From: an uncultured Flavonifractor sp.
GTDB taxonomy: Bacteria; Bacillota; Clostridia; Oscillospirales; Oscillospiraceae
NCBI GenBank assembly: GCA_910585415.1
Contig: CAJUDT010000007.1
Location: 1 to 53,974 of the forward strand
Reading direction: 5' to 3'
Length of the DNA: 53,974 nt
Shown: one piece after another, positions 40,497 to 48,470 of the stretch
Layout of the letters: each line of letters opens with the position of its first letter
Position numbering within the stretch: position 1 is the stretch's first letter
The notes under the pieces: generated by a model
The model's database searches: none
Told to the model about the DNA's origin: nothing
The model's input: only the letters and a program-made list of their open reading frames with translations
Translations under genes and position numbers: made by a program

Positions 40497-41792
40497 ATGA
40501 ACTGGAAAACCTATTATGAAACCCATCTGACCACCGCTGAAGAGGCCGTAACCCACATCAAGTCCGGCGACCGCGTAGTGGTGGCCCACGCCTGCGGCGA
40601 GCCCTCCTACCTGCTGGACGCTATGGTTGCCAACGCCTCCGCCTATCGGGACGTGGAGCTGGTCCACATGGTGGCCATGGGCAAGGGCGACTACTGCAAG
40701 CCCGAGTATGCCGAGAACTTCCGCCACAACGCCATTTTCGTGGGCGGCAGCAGCCGGGAGGCCGTGGCCGATGGCCGGGCCGACTTCACCCCCTCCTTCT
40801 TCTTTGAGGTCCCCCGCCTGTTCTCCACCACCATGCCGGTGGACGTGGCCCTGGTGATGGTGACGCCCCCCGACGAGAACGGCATGTGCTCCCTGGGCGT
40901 CTCGGTGGACTACACCCAGGAGGCCGTCAAGCAGGCCAAGCTGGTCATCGCCCAGATTAACCCCCAGATGCCCTGGACCGGCCCCAACAGTCTGGTGTCC
41001 GTGAAGGATCTGGATGTCATTGTGGAGCACGACGCCCCCCTGATCGAGCTCAAGCCCGGCAAAATCGGCGAGATTGAAAAGGCCATTGGCGAGCACTGCG
41101 CCTCCCTGGTGCCCGACGGGGCCACCCTCCAGCTGGGCATCGGCGCGATTCCCGACGCGGTGCTGCTCTTCCTGAAGGATAAGAAGGACCTGGGCATTCA
41201 CTCCGAGATGTTCTCCGACGGCGTGGTGGAGCTGGCCGAGGCCGGCGTCATCACCAACGCCAAGAAGAGCCTGAACCCCGGCAAGTTTGTGGTGGCCTTC
41301 CTGATGGGCACCAAGCGCCTGTACGACTTCGTGAACCACAACCCCGACGTGGACATGCGTCCGGTGGATTACGTGAATCACCCCTTCGTGGTGGCCCAGA
41401 ACGACAACCTCATCTCCATCAACTCCTGCGTGCAGGTGGACCTGATGGGTCAGGTGGCCTCGGAGACGGTGGGCTCCAAGCAGATTTCCGGCGTGGGCGG
41501 TCAGGTGGACTTTGTCCGCGGCGCCTCCGCAGCCAAGGGCGGCGTGTCCATCATTGCCATGCCCTCCACGGTCAAGGGCAAGATCTCCAAGATTGTCCCC
41601 CTGCTGGATGAGGGCGCCGCCGTCACCACCAGCCGCAACGACGTGGATTACATCGTCACCGAGTACGGCGTCGCCCACCTGAAGGGGGAGACCCTCCGCC
41701 AGCGGGCCCGCAACCTGATTGCCATTGCCCACCCCGATTTCCGGGATGAGCTGAAGGCCGAGTTCGAGAAGCGCTTCCACTGCGCCTTTTAA
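40497..41792 (+). CDS. abfT: 4-hydroxybutyrate CoA-transferase (acetyl-CoA dependent)
   Basis: 431 residues, family I CoA-transferase of the 4-hydroxybutyrate/Cat2 type. Contains GVSVDYTQEAVKQAK, LQLGIGAIPDAVL, the catalytic Glu in IHSEMFSDG, and the CoA-site QISGVGGQVDFVRGA and YIVTEYGVAHLKG. Moves CoA from acetyl-CoA to 4-hydroxybutyrate, giving the substrate of AbfD. ATG at 40497 with AAGGTGTGAG upstream. Followed by a hairpin and a terminator (41872-41949). Confidence 0.95.
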   Translation: MNWKTYYETHLTTAEEAVTHIKSGDRVVVAHACGEPSYLLDAMVANASAYRDVELVHMVAMGKGDYCKPEYAENFRHNAIFVGGSSREAVADGRADFTPSFFFEVPRLFSTTMPVDVALVMVTPPDENGMCSLGVSVDYTQEAVKQAKLVIAQINPQMPWTGPNSLVSVKDLDVIVEHDAPLIELKPGKIGEIEKAIGEHCASLVPDGATLQLGIGAIPDAVLLFLKDKKDLGIHSEMFSDGVVELAEAGVITNAKKSLNPGKFVVAFLMGTKRLYDFVNHNPDVDMRPVDYVNHPFVVAQNDNLISINSCVQVDLMGQVASETVGSKQISGVGGQVDFVRGASAAKGGVSIIAMPSTVKGKISKIVPLLDEGAAVTTSRNDVDYIVTEYGVAHLKGETLRQRARNLIAIAHPDFRDELKAEFEKRFHCAF

Positions 41793-41871
41793 GAAAGCAC
41801 CGGGGGAGCGCCATACACCGCCTGCCGTCCCAAACGAAATCGGATCGCACCGGGTTCCCTCCCCAACCGCC

Positions 41872-41906
41872 CAGGGGGACGCGCTCAGCCGGGAGCCGTC
41901 CCCCTG
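41872..41906 (+). other. Intergenic hairpin after abfT
   Basis: CAGGGGGACG (41872-41881) pairs with CGTCCCCCTG (41897-41906), loop 15 nt, no U-tract. It precedes the terminator at 41925. Confidence 0.5.
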
Positions 41907-41924
41907 GGGCCGCCCTGGAACCTC

Positions 41925-41949
41925 AAAGGGAGCCGTCCGGTTCCCTTTT
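41925..41949 (+). terminator. Terminator between abfT and the ACP gene
   Basis: AAAGGGAGCC-GTCC-GGTTCCCTTT with a final T, a 10-bp stem with one wobble and a T-run. It separates the 4-hydroxybutyrate operon from the ACP-LuxEC set, though read-through is possible because no strong promoter was seen before the ACP gene. Confidence 0.6.
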
Positions 41950-42011
41950 CCGCATATGGGCGGAAATCCGTTCCGCACGGACCATATCCTATCAAAAAGT
42001 GAGGATCCATC

Positions 42012-42248
42012 ATGACAAATCTGGAAAAGTACGACAAGCTGTTTTTTGACGCCTTCAAGGTTAAGGCCGTGGAGCTGCCCAGCCTGAAATACCAGGGGAT
42101 TGCCCTGTGGGATTCTCTGGGGCACATGGACCTGATCGGAGCAATGGAGGAGACCTTCAAAATCAGCATCAGCACCATTGACGTGCTGGACTTCTCCTCC
42201 TACGAAAAGGGCAAGGAGATTTTGGCCAAGTACGGCGTGGAGCTCTGA
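42012..42248 (+). CDS. Acyl carrier protein
   Basis: 78 residues, acidic and helical. Phosphopantetheine attachment at Ser35 in WDSLGHMDLI, followed by the typical EETFKISIS and a C-terminal helix. It differs from a standard fatty-acid ACP (DSLDTVELVM), which suggests a dedicated carrier for the ligase and reductase encoded next. RBS GTGAGGA. First gene of a five-gene set. Confidence 0.88.
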   Translation: MTNLEKYDKLFFDAFKVKAVELPSLKYQGIALWDSLGHMDLIGAMEETFKISISTIDVLDFSSYEKGKEILAKYGVEL

Positions 42249-42253
42249 GCGCG

Positions 42254-42910
42254 GTGCTGCGGCTGGAGCGGTGGACCGACCCCCTCACCGAGAGCAACTG
42301 CTACCTGCTGGGGGAGGGGGGCTATGGGGCCGTCATTGACCCCAACGACCCCAAGGGCCCCCTGGAGCGGCTGGAGGAGCTGGGGTGGGAGGTAGAGTGG
42401 ATTCTGCTGACCCACGAGCACTGCGACCACATGGCCGGACTGGAGGCCCTGCGGCGGCGCTGGCCTGGGGCCCAGGTGGTGTGCAGCGCCGCCTGCAATG
42501 AGGGGATACAGAGCCGGCGGCAGAATATGTCCCTGATGATGGAGGTCTATCTGTCATTTCGGGGAAAGCCGGGGGTCTCCTATGCCCCCTTCGTGTGCCG
42601 TCCGGCGGAGGTGGCCTACGACCTCCGCTGGGAAACTGTGTGGCGGGGCCACCGGCTGACGGCCCAAGCCCTCCCCGGCCACACACCGGGGAGCGCCTGC
42701 ATCGGCCTGGACGGGGAGCGGGTGTTCACCGGGGACTATCTGATTCCCGGCGAGGAGGTCATTTTGCGCCTGCCCGGCGGAGATGAAGGGGACTACCGGC
42801 GGTCCGCCCGGCCCTTCCTGGCGGGCCTCCCCCTGGGCATGGCCATCTGCCCCGGCCACGGGGCGCCCTATACGCTCACGGAAAAGGAGCGGAGCGAGCA
42901 TGGACTGTGA
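42254..42910 (+). CDS. Metallo-beta-lactamase-fold hydrolase
   Basis: 218 residues. HxHxDH motif in LTHEHCDHMAG, further metal His in LPGHTPGSAC, Asp in VFTGDYLI and the last His in CPGHGAP, so the di-zinc site is complete. Glyoxalase II-type subgroup; members often hydrolyse thioesters. Within an ACP/LuxE/LuxC set it may serve as the acyl-ACP or acyl-CoA thioesterase, the job LuxD has in luminescent bacteria. GTG start 5 bp after the ACP stop; overlaps the LuxE-like gene by 11 nt. Confidence 0.85.
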   Translation: MLRLERWTDPLTESNCYLLGEGGYGAVIDPNDPKGPLERLEELGWEVEWILLTHEHCDHMAGLEALRRRWPGAQVVCSAACNEGIQSRRQNMSLMMEVYLSFRGKPGVSYAPFVCRPAEVAYDLRWETVWRGHRLTAQALPGHTPGSACIGLDGERVFTGDYLIPGEEVILRLPGGDEGDYRRSARPFLAGLPLGMAICPGHGAPYTLTEKERSEHGL

Positions 42911-43973
42911 TAATTTGCTGCTTCTGGAGCCCTACGGACTTCCCCGCGCGGAAAAGCGAGAACTGTTCACACAGGTGCTGACGGATTTGACCCGCCGCCA
43001 CCGGGCGGACTGCCCGGAGTATGCCCGTCTGCTGGGGGCGCTGGGAACCCCGGAGAACCGGCCCCTCGCGCCCGAGGAGGTGCCCATGCTGCCGGTTTCC
43101 CTGTTCAAAGAGCTGGAGCTGCGCAGTGTGCCGGAGGAAGCCGTGTTCAAAACCCTGACCTCCTCGGGCACCACGGGTCAGAAGGTATCCAAAATCTACC
43201 TGGACGCCCCCACCTCCGCCCTCCAGCAGCAGGTCCTTTGCCGCATCATGGAGGATGTGTTGGGGCCCAAGCGTATGCCGCTTTTGGTGCTGGATACCAG
43301 GAAGGTCCTGCGGGACCGGAGCATGTTTTCCGCCCGGGGGGCGGGGATTTTGGGCTTCTCCATTTTCGGCTCCAAAATCTGCTACGCCCTGGACGAGCAC
43401 ATGCAGCTTGATTGGGACGGCGTTCAGGCCTTTCTGGAGGAACATTCAGGGGAGCCTATCTTCCTGTTTGGCTTCACCTTCATGATTTGGAAGCACGTCG
43501 TCCGCGCCCTGGAGGCCCAGGGGAAGCATCTGGACATCCCTCGGGGCATTCTGGTCCACGGGGGCGGGTGGAAAAAGCTGGCCCATGAGGCGGTGTCCCC
43601 GGCGGAGTTCCGGGAGCGAATCGCCGCCGCCACCGGAATCACCCGCGTCAGCGATTACTATGGCATGGCGGAGCAGACCGGGTGCATCTATCTGGAGTGC
43701 CCCTGCGGGCACCTCCATGCCAGTGTCTGGTCGGACATTCTGGTGCGCCGGGCGGAGGACGGAGCACTCTGCGCCCCAGGCGAGCCGGGGGTGCTCCAGG
43801 TGCTGTCCCTGCTGCCCCGCTCCTATCCGGGGCACTCCCTGCTGACCGAGGATATGGGGGTCCTTCTGGGGGAGGACGACTGCCCCTGCGGGCGGCTGGG
43901 GAAATATGTTCGCGTCACCGGGCGGGTGCCCAAGGCCGAGGTGAGGGGGTGCAGCGATACCTATGAAGGATGA
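42900..43973 (+). CDS. LuxE-like acyl-protein synthetase
   Basis: 357 residues. LuxE-type member of the adenylating superfamily: ATP loop LTSSGTTGQKVSK, long middle region ILGFSIFGSKICYALDE, FGFTFMIWKHV, VHGGGWKKL, DYYGMAEQTGC. LuxE accepts an acyl group as acyl-AMP and carries it on a Cys near the C-terminus; here a Cys about seven residues from the end (RGCSDTYEG) is a candidate. Presents the acyl group to the LuxC-like reductase. Overlaps both neighbours, so tightly coupled. Confidence 0.88.
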   Translation: MDCDNLLLLEPYGLPRAEKRELFTQVLTDLTRRHRADCPEYARLLGALGTPENRPLAPEEVPMLPVSLFKELELRSVPEEAVFKTLTSSGTTGQKVSKIYLDAPTSALQQQVLCRIMEDVLGPKRMPLLVLDTRKVLRDRSMFSARGAGILGFSIFGSKICYALDEHMQLDWDGVQAFLEEHSGEPIFLFGFTFMIWKHVVRALEAQGKHLDIPRGILVHGGGWKKLAHEAVSPAEFRERIAAATGITRVSDYYGMAEQTGCIYLECPCGHLHASVWSDILVRRAEDGALCAPGEPGVLQVLSLLPRSYPGHSLLTEDMGVLLGEDDCPCGRLGKYVRVTGRVPKAEVRGCSDTYEG

Positions 43974-45141
43974 ATATACCCTTCTGGCCGGGACGCAGTG
44001 GCCGGATGCCACCCCCTGGACCCCCTTCGACGCCAGGGCGGTGGACTTTTTGAGCGCACTGTCCGAGGCCATCCTTCGGGACCCGGTGCTCCGGCAGCAG
44101 GAAAACAACGCGGCCTTCGGCTTCTGGTGCCGCAGGTCCCGGCTGGAACAGCTGGCCCAGCGCCACGCCTCCCCCTGGCCCCGGCTGGGCCGGGGATTGG
44201 TGCTCCATCTGGCCCCCGCCAATGTGCCGGAGCTCTTCGCCTATACCTTCGCCATCGGTCTGCTGGCGGGGAACGCCAATCTGGTGCGCCTGTCCAGCCG
44301 CTGCGCGGAGACACAGGGGGATTTACTCCGGCGGATAGAATGTGTGCTGGCGGACCACCCGGAAGTCCGGGCGCGGACCGCTTTGATGACCTACCCGAGA
44401 GAGAGCGGCTGCACGGCGGAGCTGTGCGCCCGGTGCGACGCACGGGTGGTCTGGGGCGGGGACGAGACGGTTGCGGCCCTGCGGACCATGCCCATGCCAC
44501 CCCACGGCGTGGAGCTGGCCTTTCCCGACCGCAGGTCGCTGGCGGTGTTGAGCCAGCGGTTGATTGACGGTCTGGACGGCGAGGCCCTCCGGGGGCTGGC
44601 CCACCGCTTTTATAAGGACACCTATCCCATGGACCAGAACGCCTGCTCCAGTCCACAGCTGGTGGTCTGGCTGGAGGACGGGGGAAATTCCGCCTGCCGG
44701 GCGCGGTGGTGGGAGGCCGTGGCCGCTGTGGCCGTGGAGCGCTACCCCTTCGGTCCCTTTCAGGCCGCCCGCAAGCTGGAGCGCCTGTGTCTGAGCGTCA
44801 TGACCGGCGCGGTGGAGGGGCGGGTGGAGCGCTACGGGGGCAATTACCTCCACCTGCTCCAGCTGACGTCCCTTCCACAGGACCTGGACAGCCTGCGGGG
44901 CGGCTTTGGCCTGTTCTATACCTGCGGCATTTCCCGCCTGGAGGACCTGCTGCCCCTTCTGACACCCAAGGTTCAAACCCTGGTCTGCGGCGGTCTGGAG
45001 CCTGCGGAGGTGAGCCGCTTCCTGGCCCGGCGGCACGCGCTGGGTGTGGACCGGGTGGTAACCCTGGGGCAAGCGCTGGAGATGGACACCATTTGGGACG
45101 GGAAGGACCTGATTGCCGGGCTGTCCCGCATGATTCTGTAA
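43963..45141 (+). CDS. LuxC-like acyl-CoA/acyl-protein reductase
   Basis: 392 residues. LuxC family, related to aldehyde dehydrogenases: LVLHLAPANVPELFAYTFAIG near residue 80, LAGNANLVRLSS, and the catalytic Cys228 in MDQNACSSPQLVVW. Reduces an acyl group, received from LuxE or CoA, to the aldehyde with NAD(P)H. It is somewhat shorter than Vibrio LuxC (~480). Overlaps the LuxE-like gene by 11 nt. No luciferase genes are present, so the role is aldehyde or alcohol formation rather than light. Confidence 0.88.
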   Translation: MKDEYTLLAGTQWPDATPWTPFDARAVDFLSALSEAILRDPVLRQQENNAAFGFWCRRSRLEQLAQRHASPWPRLGRGLVLHLAPANVPELFAYTFAIGLLAGNANLVRLSSRCAETQGDLLRRIECVLADHPEVRARTALMTYPRESGCTAELCARCDARVVWGGDETVAALRTMPMPPHGVELAFPDRRSLAVLSQRLIDGLDGEALRGLAHRFYKDTYPMDQNACSSPQLVVWLEDGGNSACRARWWEAVAAVAVERYPFGPFQAARKLERLCLSVMTGAVEGRVERYGGNYLHLLQLTSLPQDLDSLRGGFGLFYTCGISRLEDLLPLLTPKVQTLVCGGLEPAEVSRFLARRHALGVDRVVTLGQALEMDTIWDGKDLIAGLSRMIL

Positions 45142-45199
45142 CCCCGTTTCCTGCCCGGCTGCAAGCACTCAATTTGGGAATCTCAAAAAGGAGGCCAAT

Positions 45200-46633
45200 A
45201 TGGAGCTATTTGCGCACTGTGAACGGGAGCCAGAACGGTTGCTGGCGGTCACCGAGGCCGGGGAGCGCCTCACCCTGGGGGACCTGAATGCTGCGGCCCA
45301 GCGCTTTGCCCAGGCCGTGGGCGGGCACCGGCTGGTCTTTCTCCTGTGCGGCAACACGCCGGGCTCTTTGCTGGGCTATCTGTCCTGCCTGAGAACCGGG
45401 GCGGTGCCGCTGCTGCTGGATGCCCAGCTGGCCCCCGCGCTGCTGGGGCAGCTCCTGGCGTGCTATCATCCGCCCTTTGTATACGTCCCCCAGGACCTGC
45501 CGGAGGAGACTCGGACGCTTTTGGGGGAGTACCGCCCGGTACTGGAGCTGGCAGGCAGCGCGCTGCTGCGGGCCCCCGCCGGACCGGAGCCGGAGCTGCA
45601 CCCAGATTTGGCCCTGCTGCTGACCACCTCCGGGAGCACGGGGAGCGCCAAGCTGGTGCGTATTTCTGGAAAGAACCTGGACGCCAACGCCCGCTCTATC
45701 GCGGACTACCTCCGCCTGACGGAGCATGAGCGGCCCATCACCAGCCTGGCTATGAATTACTCCTATGGCATGTCCATCCTCAACAGCCACCTGTTGGTGG
45801 GCGCTCCGGTGGTCCTCACCAGCCGCAGTGTGCTGGAGCGGCCCTTTTGGGATTTGGTGGTCCGGGAAGGCGTAACCTCCCTGGCGGGCGTGCCCTACAC
45901 CTATCAGATGCTCCGGCGGGCGGGCATGATGGATATGGAGCTGCCCAGTTTGCAGACTCTGACCCAGGCCGGCGGCAAGCTCCCAGAGGCCCTGCATCAG
46001 CTCTTTGCCGCCTGGGCGGCGGAGACGGGGCGGCGCTTCTATGTGATGTACGGCCAGACGGAGGCCTCGCCCCGTATGGGCTACCTCCCCCCCGAGCGCG
46101 CCGTGGACAAGTGCGGAAGCATGGGCATTCCCATTCCCGGCGGGACCTTCCGCCTGCTGATGGACGACGGCTCGGTCATTGCGGAGCCGGACTGCGTTGG
46201 AGAGCTGGTGTACCAGGGAGAAAATGTGGCCATGGGTTACGCCCAAGGACCGGAGGAACTGTGCCTGGGGGATTTGTGGGGCGGCGAGCTCCACACCGGA
46301 GACTTGGCAAAGCGGGACGAGGAGGGCTTTTATTACATCGTCGGCCGCAAGAGCCGCTTTATGAAGCTCTACGGAAGCCGGGTGAATTTGGACGAGGTGG
46401 AGCGGCTGCTGACGGCACAGTTTCCAGAGGCCACCTTTGCCTGCGTGGGTCTGGACGACAGTTTAAGCGCCTTTTACGAGGGCGGCTCGCCCTCCCTGGC
46501 CCAGGAAGCGGCGGAGTTCCTGCAAGCCCAGCTGCGCTTCCCTCTGCGGAGCTTCCACCTGCGCCCGCTGGAGGCTATCCCCAGAAGCTCTGCGGGAAAA
46601 CCCCAGTACGCCGTCTTACAGAAGATGCTGTAG
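45200..46633 (+). CDS. AMP-dependent acyl ligase (acyl-CoA/acyl-ACP synthetase-like)
   Basis: 477 residues, ANL superfamily. Core A3 motif LLTTSGSTGSAKLVR, A5 YGQTEASPR, A7 HTGDLAKRDEEGFYYIVGR, and the C-terminal Lys in RSSAGKPQY. Activates a carboxylate as AMP ester and most likely loads the ACP at 42012, since it is encoded in the same set, 58 bp after the reductase with RBS AAAGGAGG. Related ligases that load stand-alone carriers are known from secondary metabolism. Chain length preference cannot be read. Confidence 0.85.
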   Translation: MELFAHCEREPERLLAVTEAGERLTLGDLNAAAQRFAQAVGGHRLVFLLCGNTPGSLLGYLSCLRTGAVPLLLDAQLAPALLGQLLACYHPPFVYVPQDLPEETRTLLGEYRPVLELAGSALLRAPAGPEPELHPDLALLLTTSGSTGSAKLVRISGKNLDANARSIADYLRLTEHERPITSLAMNYSYGMSILNSHLLVGAPVVLTSRSVLERPFWDLVVREGVTSLAGVPYTYQMLRRAGMMDMELPSLQTLTQAGGKLPEALHQLFAAWAAETGRRFYVMYGQTEASPRMGYLPPERAVDKCGSMGIPIPGGTFRLLMDDGSVIAEPDCVGELVYQGENVAMGYAQGPEELCLGDLWGGELHTGDLAKRDEEGFYYIVGRKSRFMKLYGSRVNLDEVERLLTAQFPEATFACVGLDDSLSAFYEGGSPSLAQEAAEFLQAQLRFPLRSFHLRPLEAIPRSSAGKPQYAVLQKML

Positions 46634-46670
46634 GGGAGGGAAGGTCCGATAGGACGTTTTTGACAAACTA

Positions 46671-46709
46671 AAAACCCGGTTTCTGTGCAAAACACGGAAA
46701 CCGGGTTTT
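46671..46709. terminator. Bidirectional terminator
   Basis: AAAACCCGGTTTC (46671-46683) pairs with GAAACCGGGTTTT (46697-46709), extended by TGTG/CACG inside. A-run and T-run on opposite sides let it stop both the AMP-ligase operon and the convergent alpha-amylase gene. Confidence 0.88.
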
Positions 46710-46750
46710 CTGTACTTGTCTGCGGCTGTGGGAAGTAGGAACGCGGAATC

Positions 46751-48220
46751 TCAGAGGGCGTTCAGCTCCAGGCGGATTTGCTCCGCCGTGGCCTCGGGGA
46801 CCCAAACGGCTACAGAGCCGCCGCTGACCGGAAATTCCGCTGTTCCGTTTTCTGGAATCAGGATACGCTCGCTGCGGCTCCCCAGCAGCTCCACAAAGAC
46901 TGTCCCCGCCAGTCCGGCGCCAACACACATGGGCTTGCTTCCGCCGGCGCCATCGGTGAGGACCACCGCCAGCGCGGAGCCCATACCCTGCCGCACCCAG
47001 CCAACGCAGTCCGCGTCATCCAGGTAATCGGTCTGCTGGCTGTGGGCGCAGTGCTTCCGGGCCAGGAGCAGCTTGGGCAGCGCCTCCACCGGAGGGATGT
47101 TGTCGTGAGGAATCCCGTACAAATCCCCGTAAAACACACAGGGAATCCCCTCCTGCCGCAGCAGGATGCAGGCGTAGGCCAACGGCTTGCACCAGCCGGA
47201 TACCCAGGATTGCAGGGCCTGTCCGGGCTGGGTGTCGTGGTTGTCCACAAACGAGATGGCCTGATGGGGGCGGGCCCCGGTCAGGGTTCCCTGGAACAGG
47301 CCGCGCAGATCCATCCTCCCGCCCCCGTTGGAGAGGTGGTGGAATTGAAAGTGGAGGGGCACATCAAACAGGCGCATCACCTGCCCGCACTGGTCCAGGT
47401 AGCGGGTCAGGGTGCCCAGGTCGTCCTTCCAGTACTCCCCGATGGCCGGAAGGGGCTTGCCGGAGGTCTGCCGGAGCCGCTGCAGCCAGTGGGTGAAGTA
47501 GGTGGCCCGGATATGCTTCACCGCGTCCAGCCGAAAGCCGTCCACGCCGGTGGTTTCCAGATACCACGTTCCCCAGCGGTCCAGCTCTTCTATGACCTTG
47601 GGGGCGTTCATGTCCAGGTCCGCCCCCATAAGATAGTCGTAATTGCCGTGCTCGCTGTCCACCTGATTGTCCCAGTCCTTGCCCTGGAATTGATAGATCG
47701 TTGAAACATCCCGCTTGTCGTCCCAGTCCACGCCGTCAAAGCAGGTCCAATCCCACTGGAAATCGGAGTATTTGCCCTTGCGGCCGGGGAAGGTGAACCG
47801 GGTCCAGGCGGTAATGGGCGTCACGGGGGAGATATCCCGGTTTCGGTTGTCTCCGGCGGACGCCTGGGCAAGAACCTCCTCGGCCTCGTCCGCCCCCATG
47901 CGGTGGTTGAGCACGATGTCCGCGTAGACCTGGATACCCCTGGCCTGAAGGGCCCGGATAGCGGCTAGATATTCCTCCCGGAGGCCGTATTTCGTGGGGA
48001 CGGTCCCCTTCTGGTCAAATTCCCCCAGGTCGTAGAGGTCGTAGACGCCATAGCCCACGTCGGCCTGTCCCTGGTGGCCCTTGTAGGCGGGGGGAAGCCA
48101 TACGCCGGTAAAGCCCAGGGCGGAGAGATGGGCTCCGTCCGCCGCCGCCCGCCGCCAGTGCCCGCCGTCCGCAGGGAGGTACCACTCAAAATATTGAAGC
48201 AGGGTTTCTTGCTGTTCCAT
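46751..48220 (-). CDS. Cytoplasmic alpha-amylase, GH13
   Basis: 489 residues without signal peptide, so intracellular. GH13_5-like: YFEWYLP at the N-terminus, DIVLNHRMGADE, GFRLDAVKH (nucleophile Asp), GEYWKDD (acid Glu) and FVDNHDTQP (third Asp), followed by a C-terminal beta domain. Cleaves alpha-1,4-glucans; as a cytoplasmic enzyme it probably acts on glycogen or imported maltodextrins. Start with GGAGAAG upstream. Convergent with the ligase operon. Confidence 0.94.
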   Translation of the reverse strand: MEQQETLLQYFEWYLPADGGHWRRAAADGAHLSALGFTGVWLPPAYKGHQGQADVGYGVYDLYDLGEFDQKGTVPTKYGLREEYLAAIRALQARGIQVYADIVLNHRMGADEAEEVLAQASAGDNRNRDISPVTPITAWTRFTFPGRKGKYSDFQWDWTCFDGVDWDDKRDVSTIYQFQGKDWDNQVDSEHGNYDYLMGADLDMNAPKVIEELDRWGTWYLETTGVDGFRLDAVKHIRATYFTHWLQRLRQTSGKPLPAIGEYWKDDLGTLTRYLDQCGQVMRLFDVPLHFQFHHLSNGGGRMDLRGLFQGTLTGARPHQAISFVDNHDTQPGQALQSWVSGWCKPLAYACILLRQEGIPCVFYGDLYGIPHDNIPPVEALPKLLLARKHCAHSQQTDYLDDADCVGWVRQGMGSALAVVLTDGAGGSKPMCVGAGLAGTVFVELLGSRSERILIPENGTAEFPVSGGSVAVWVPEATAEQIRLELNAL

Positions 48221-48307
48221 GGCTCACTTCTCCATCTCTATATGTTGCAATGTCCGTATGGCCGCTCTGCCGGGGGGCCCCGGACACGCCGCGTTTCCTG
48301 GCGGGCG

Positions 48308-48457
48308 TTAAATCAGCACCCCGTCGCAGTGGTCAATCTCATGCTGGATGATTTGGGCCGTCCAGCCGGTAAAGGTTTTGCGGCGGAGCTGGAACCGCTC
48401 ATTTTGGTACTGTCCCTTGGATGGGCAGGGCCAGGACACGGTTGGCGGCCACCGCTT
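48308..48457 (-). pseudogene. Peptide deformylase C-terminal remnant
   Basis: On the minus strand about 49 codons between two stops read into GWTAQIIQHEIDHCDGVLI, the hallmark HExxH helix and C-terminus of peptide deformylase, preceded by QNERFQLRRKTF. The upstream half with the EGCLS Cys motif is absent, and no start codon with ribosome binding site is present, so this is a decayed fragment. A functional copy must lie elsewhere because the enzyme is essential in most bacteria. Confidence 0.75.
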
Positions 48458-48470
48458 TTAAGAAAAAGAA

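Noticed and set aside
40395..42125. Long open frame antisense to abfT (576 codons, minus strand)
   Set aside because: No start signal, low-complexity composition and complete overlap with recognised genes.
42012..46633. Interpretation of the LuxE/LuxC set as a bioluminescence operon
   Set aside because: No luxA or luxB luciferase genes are present and the host is probably a strict anaerobe.
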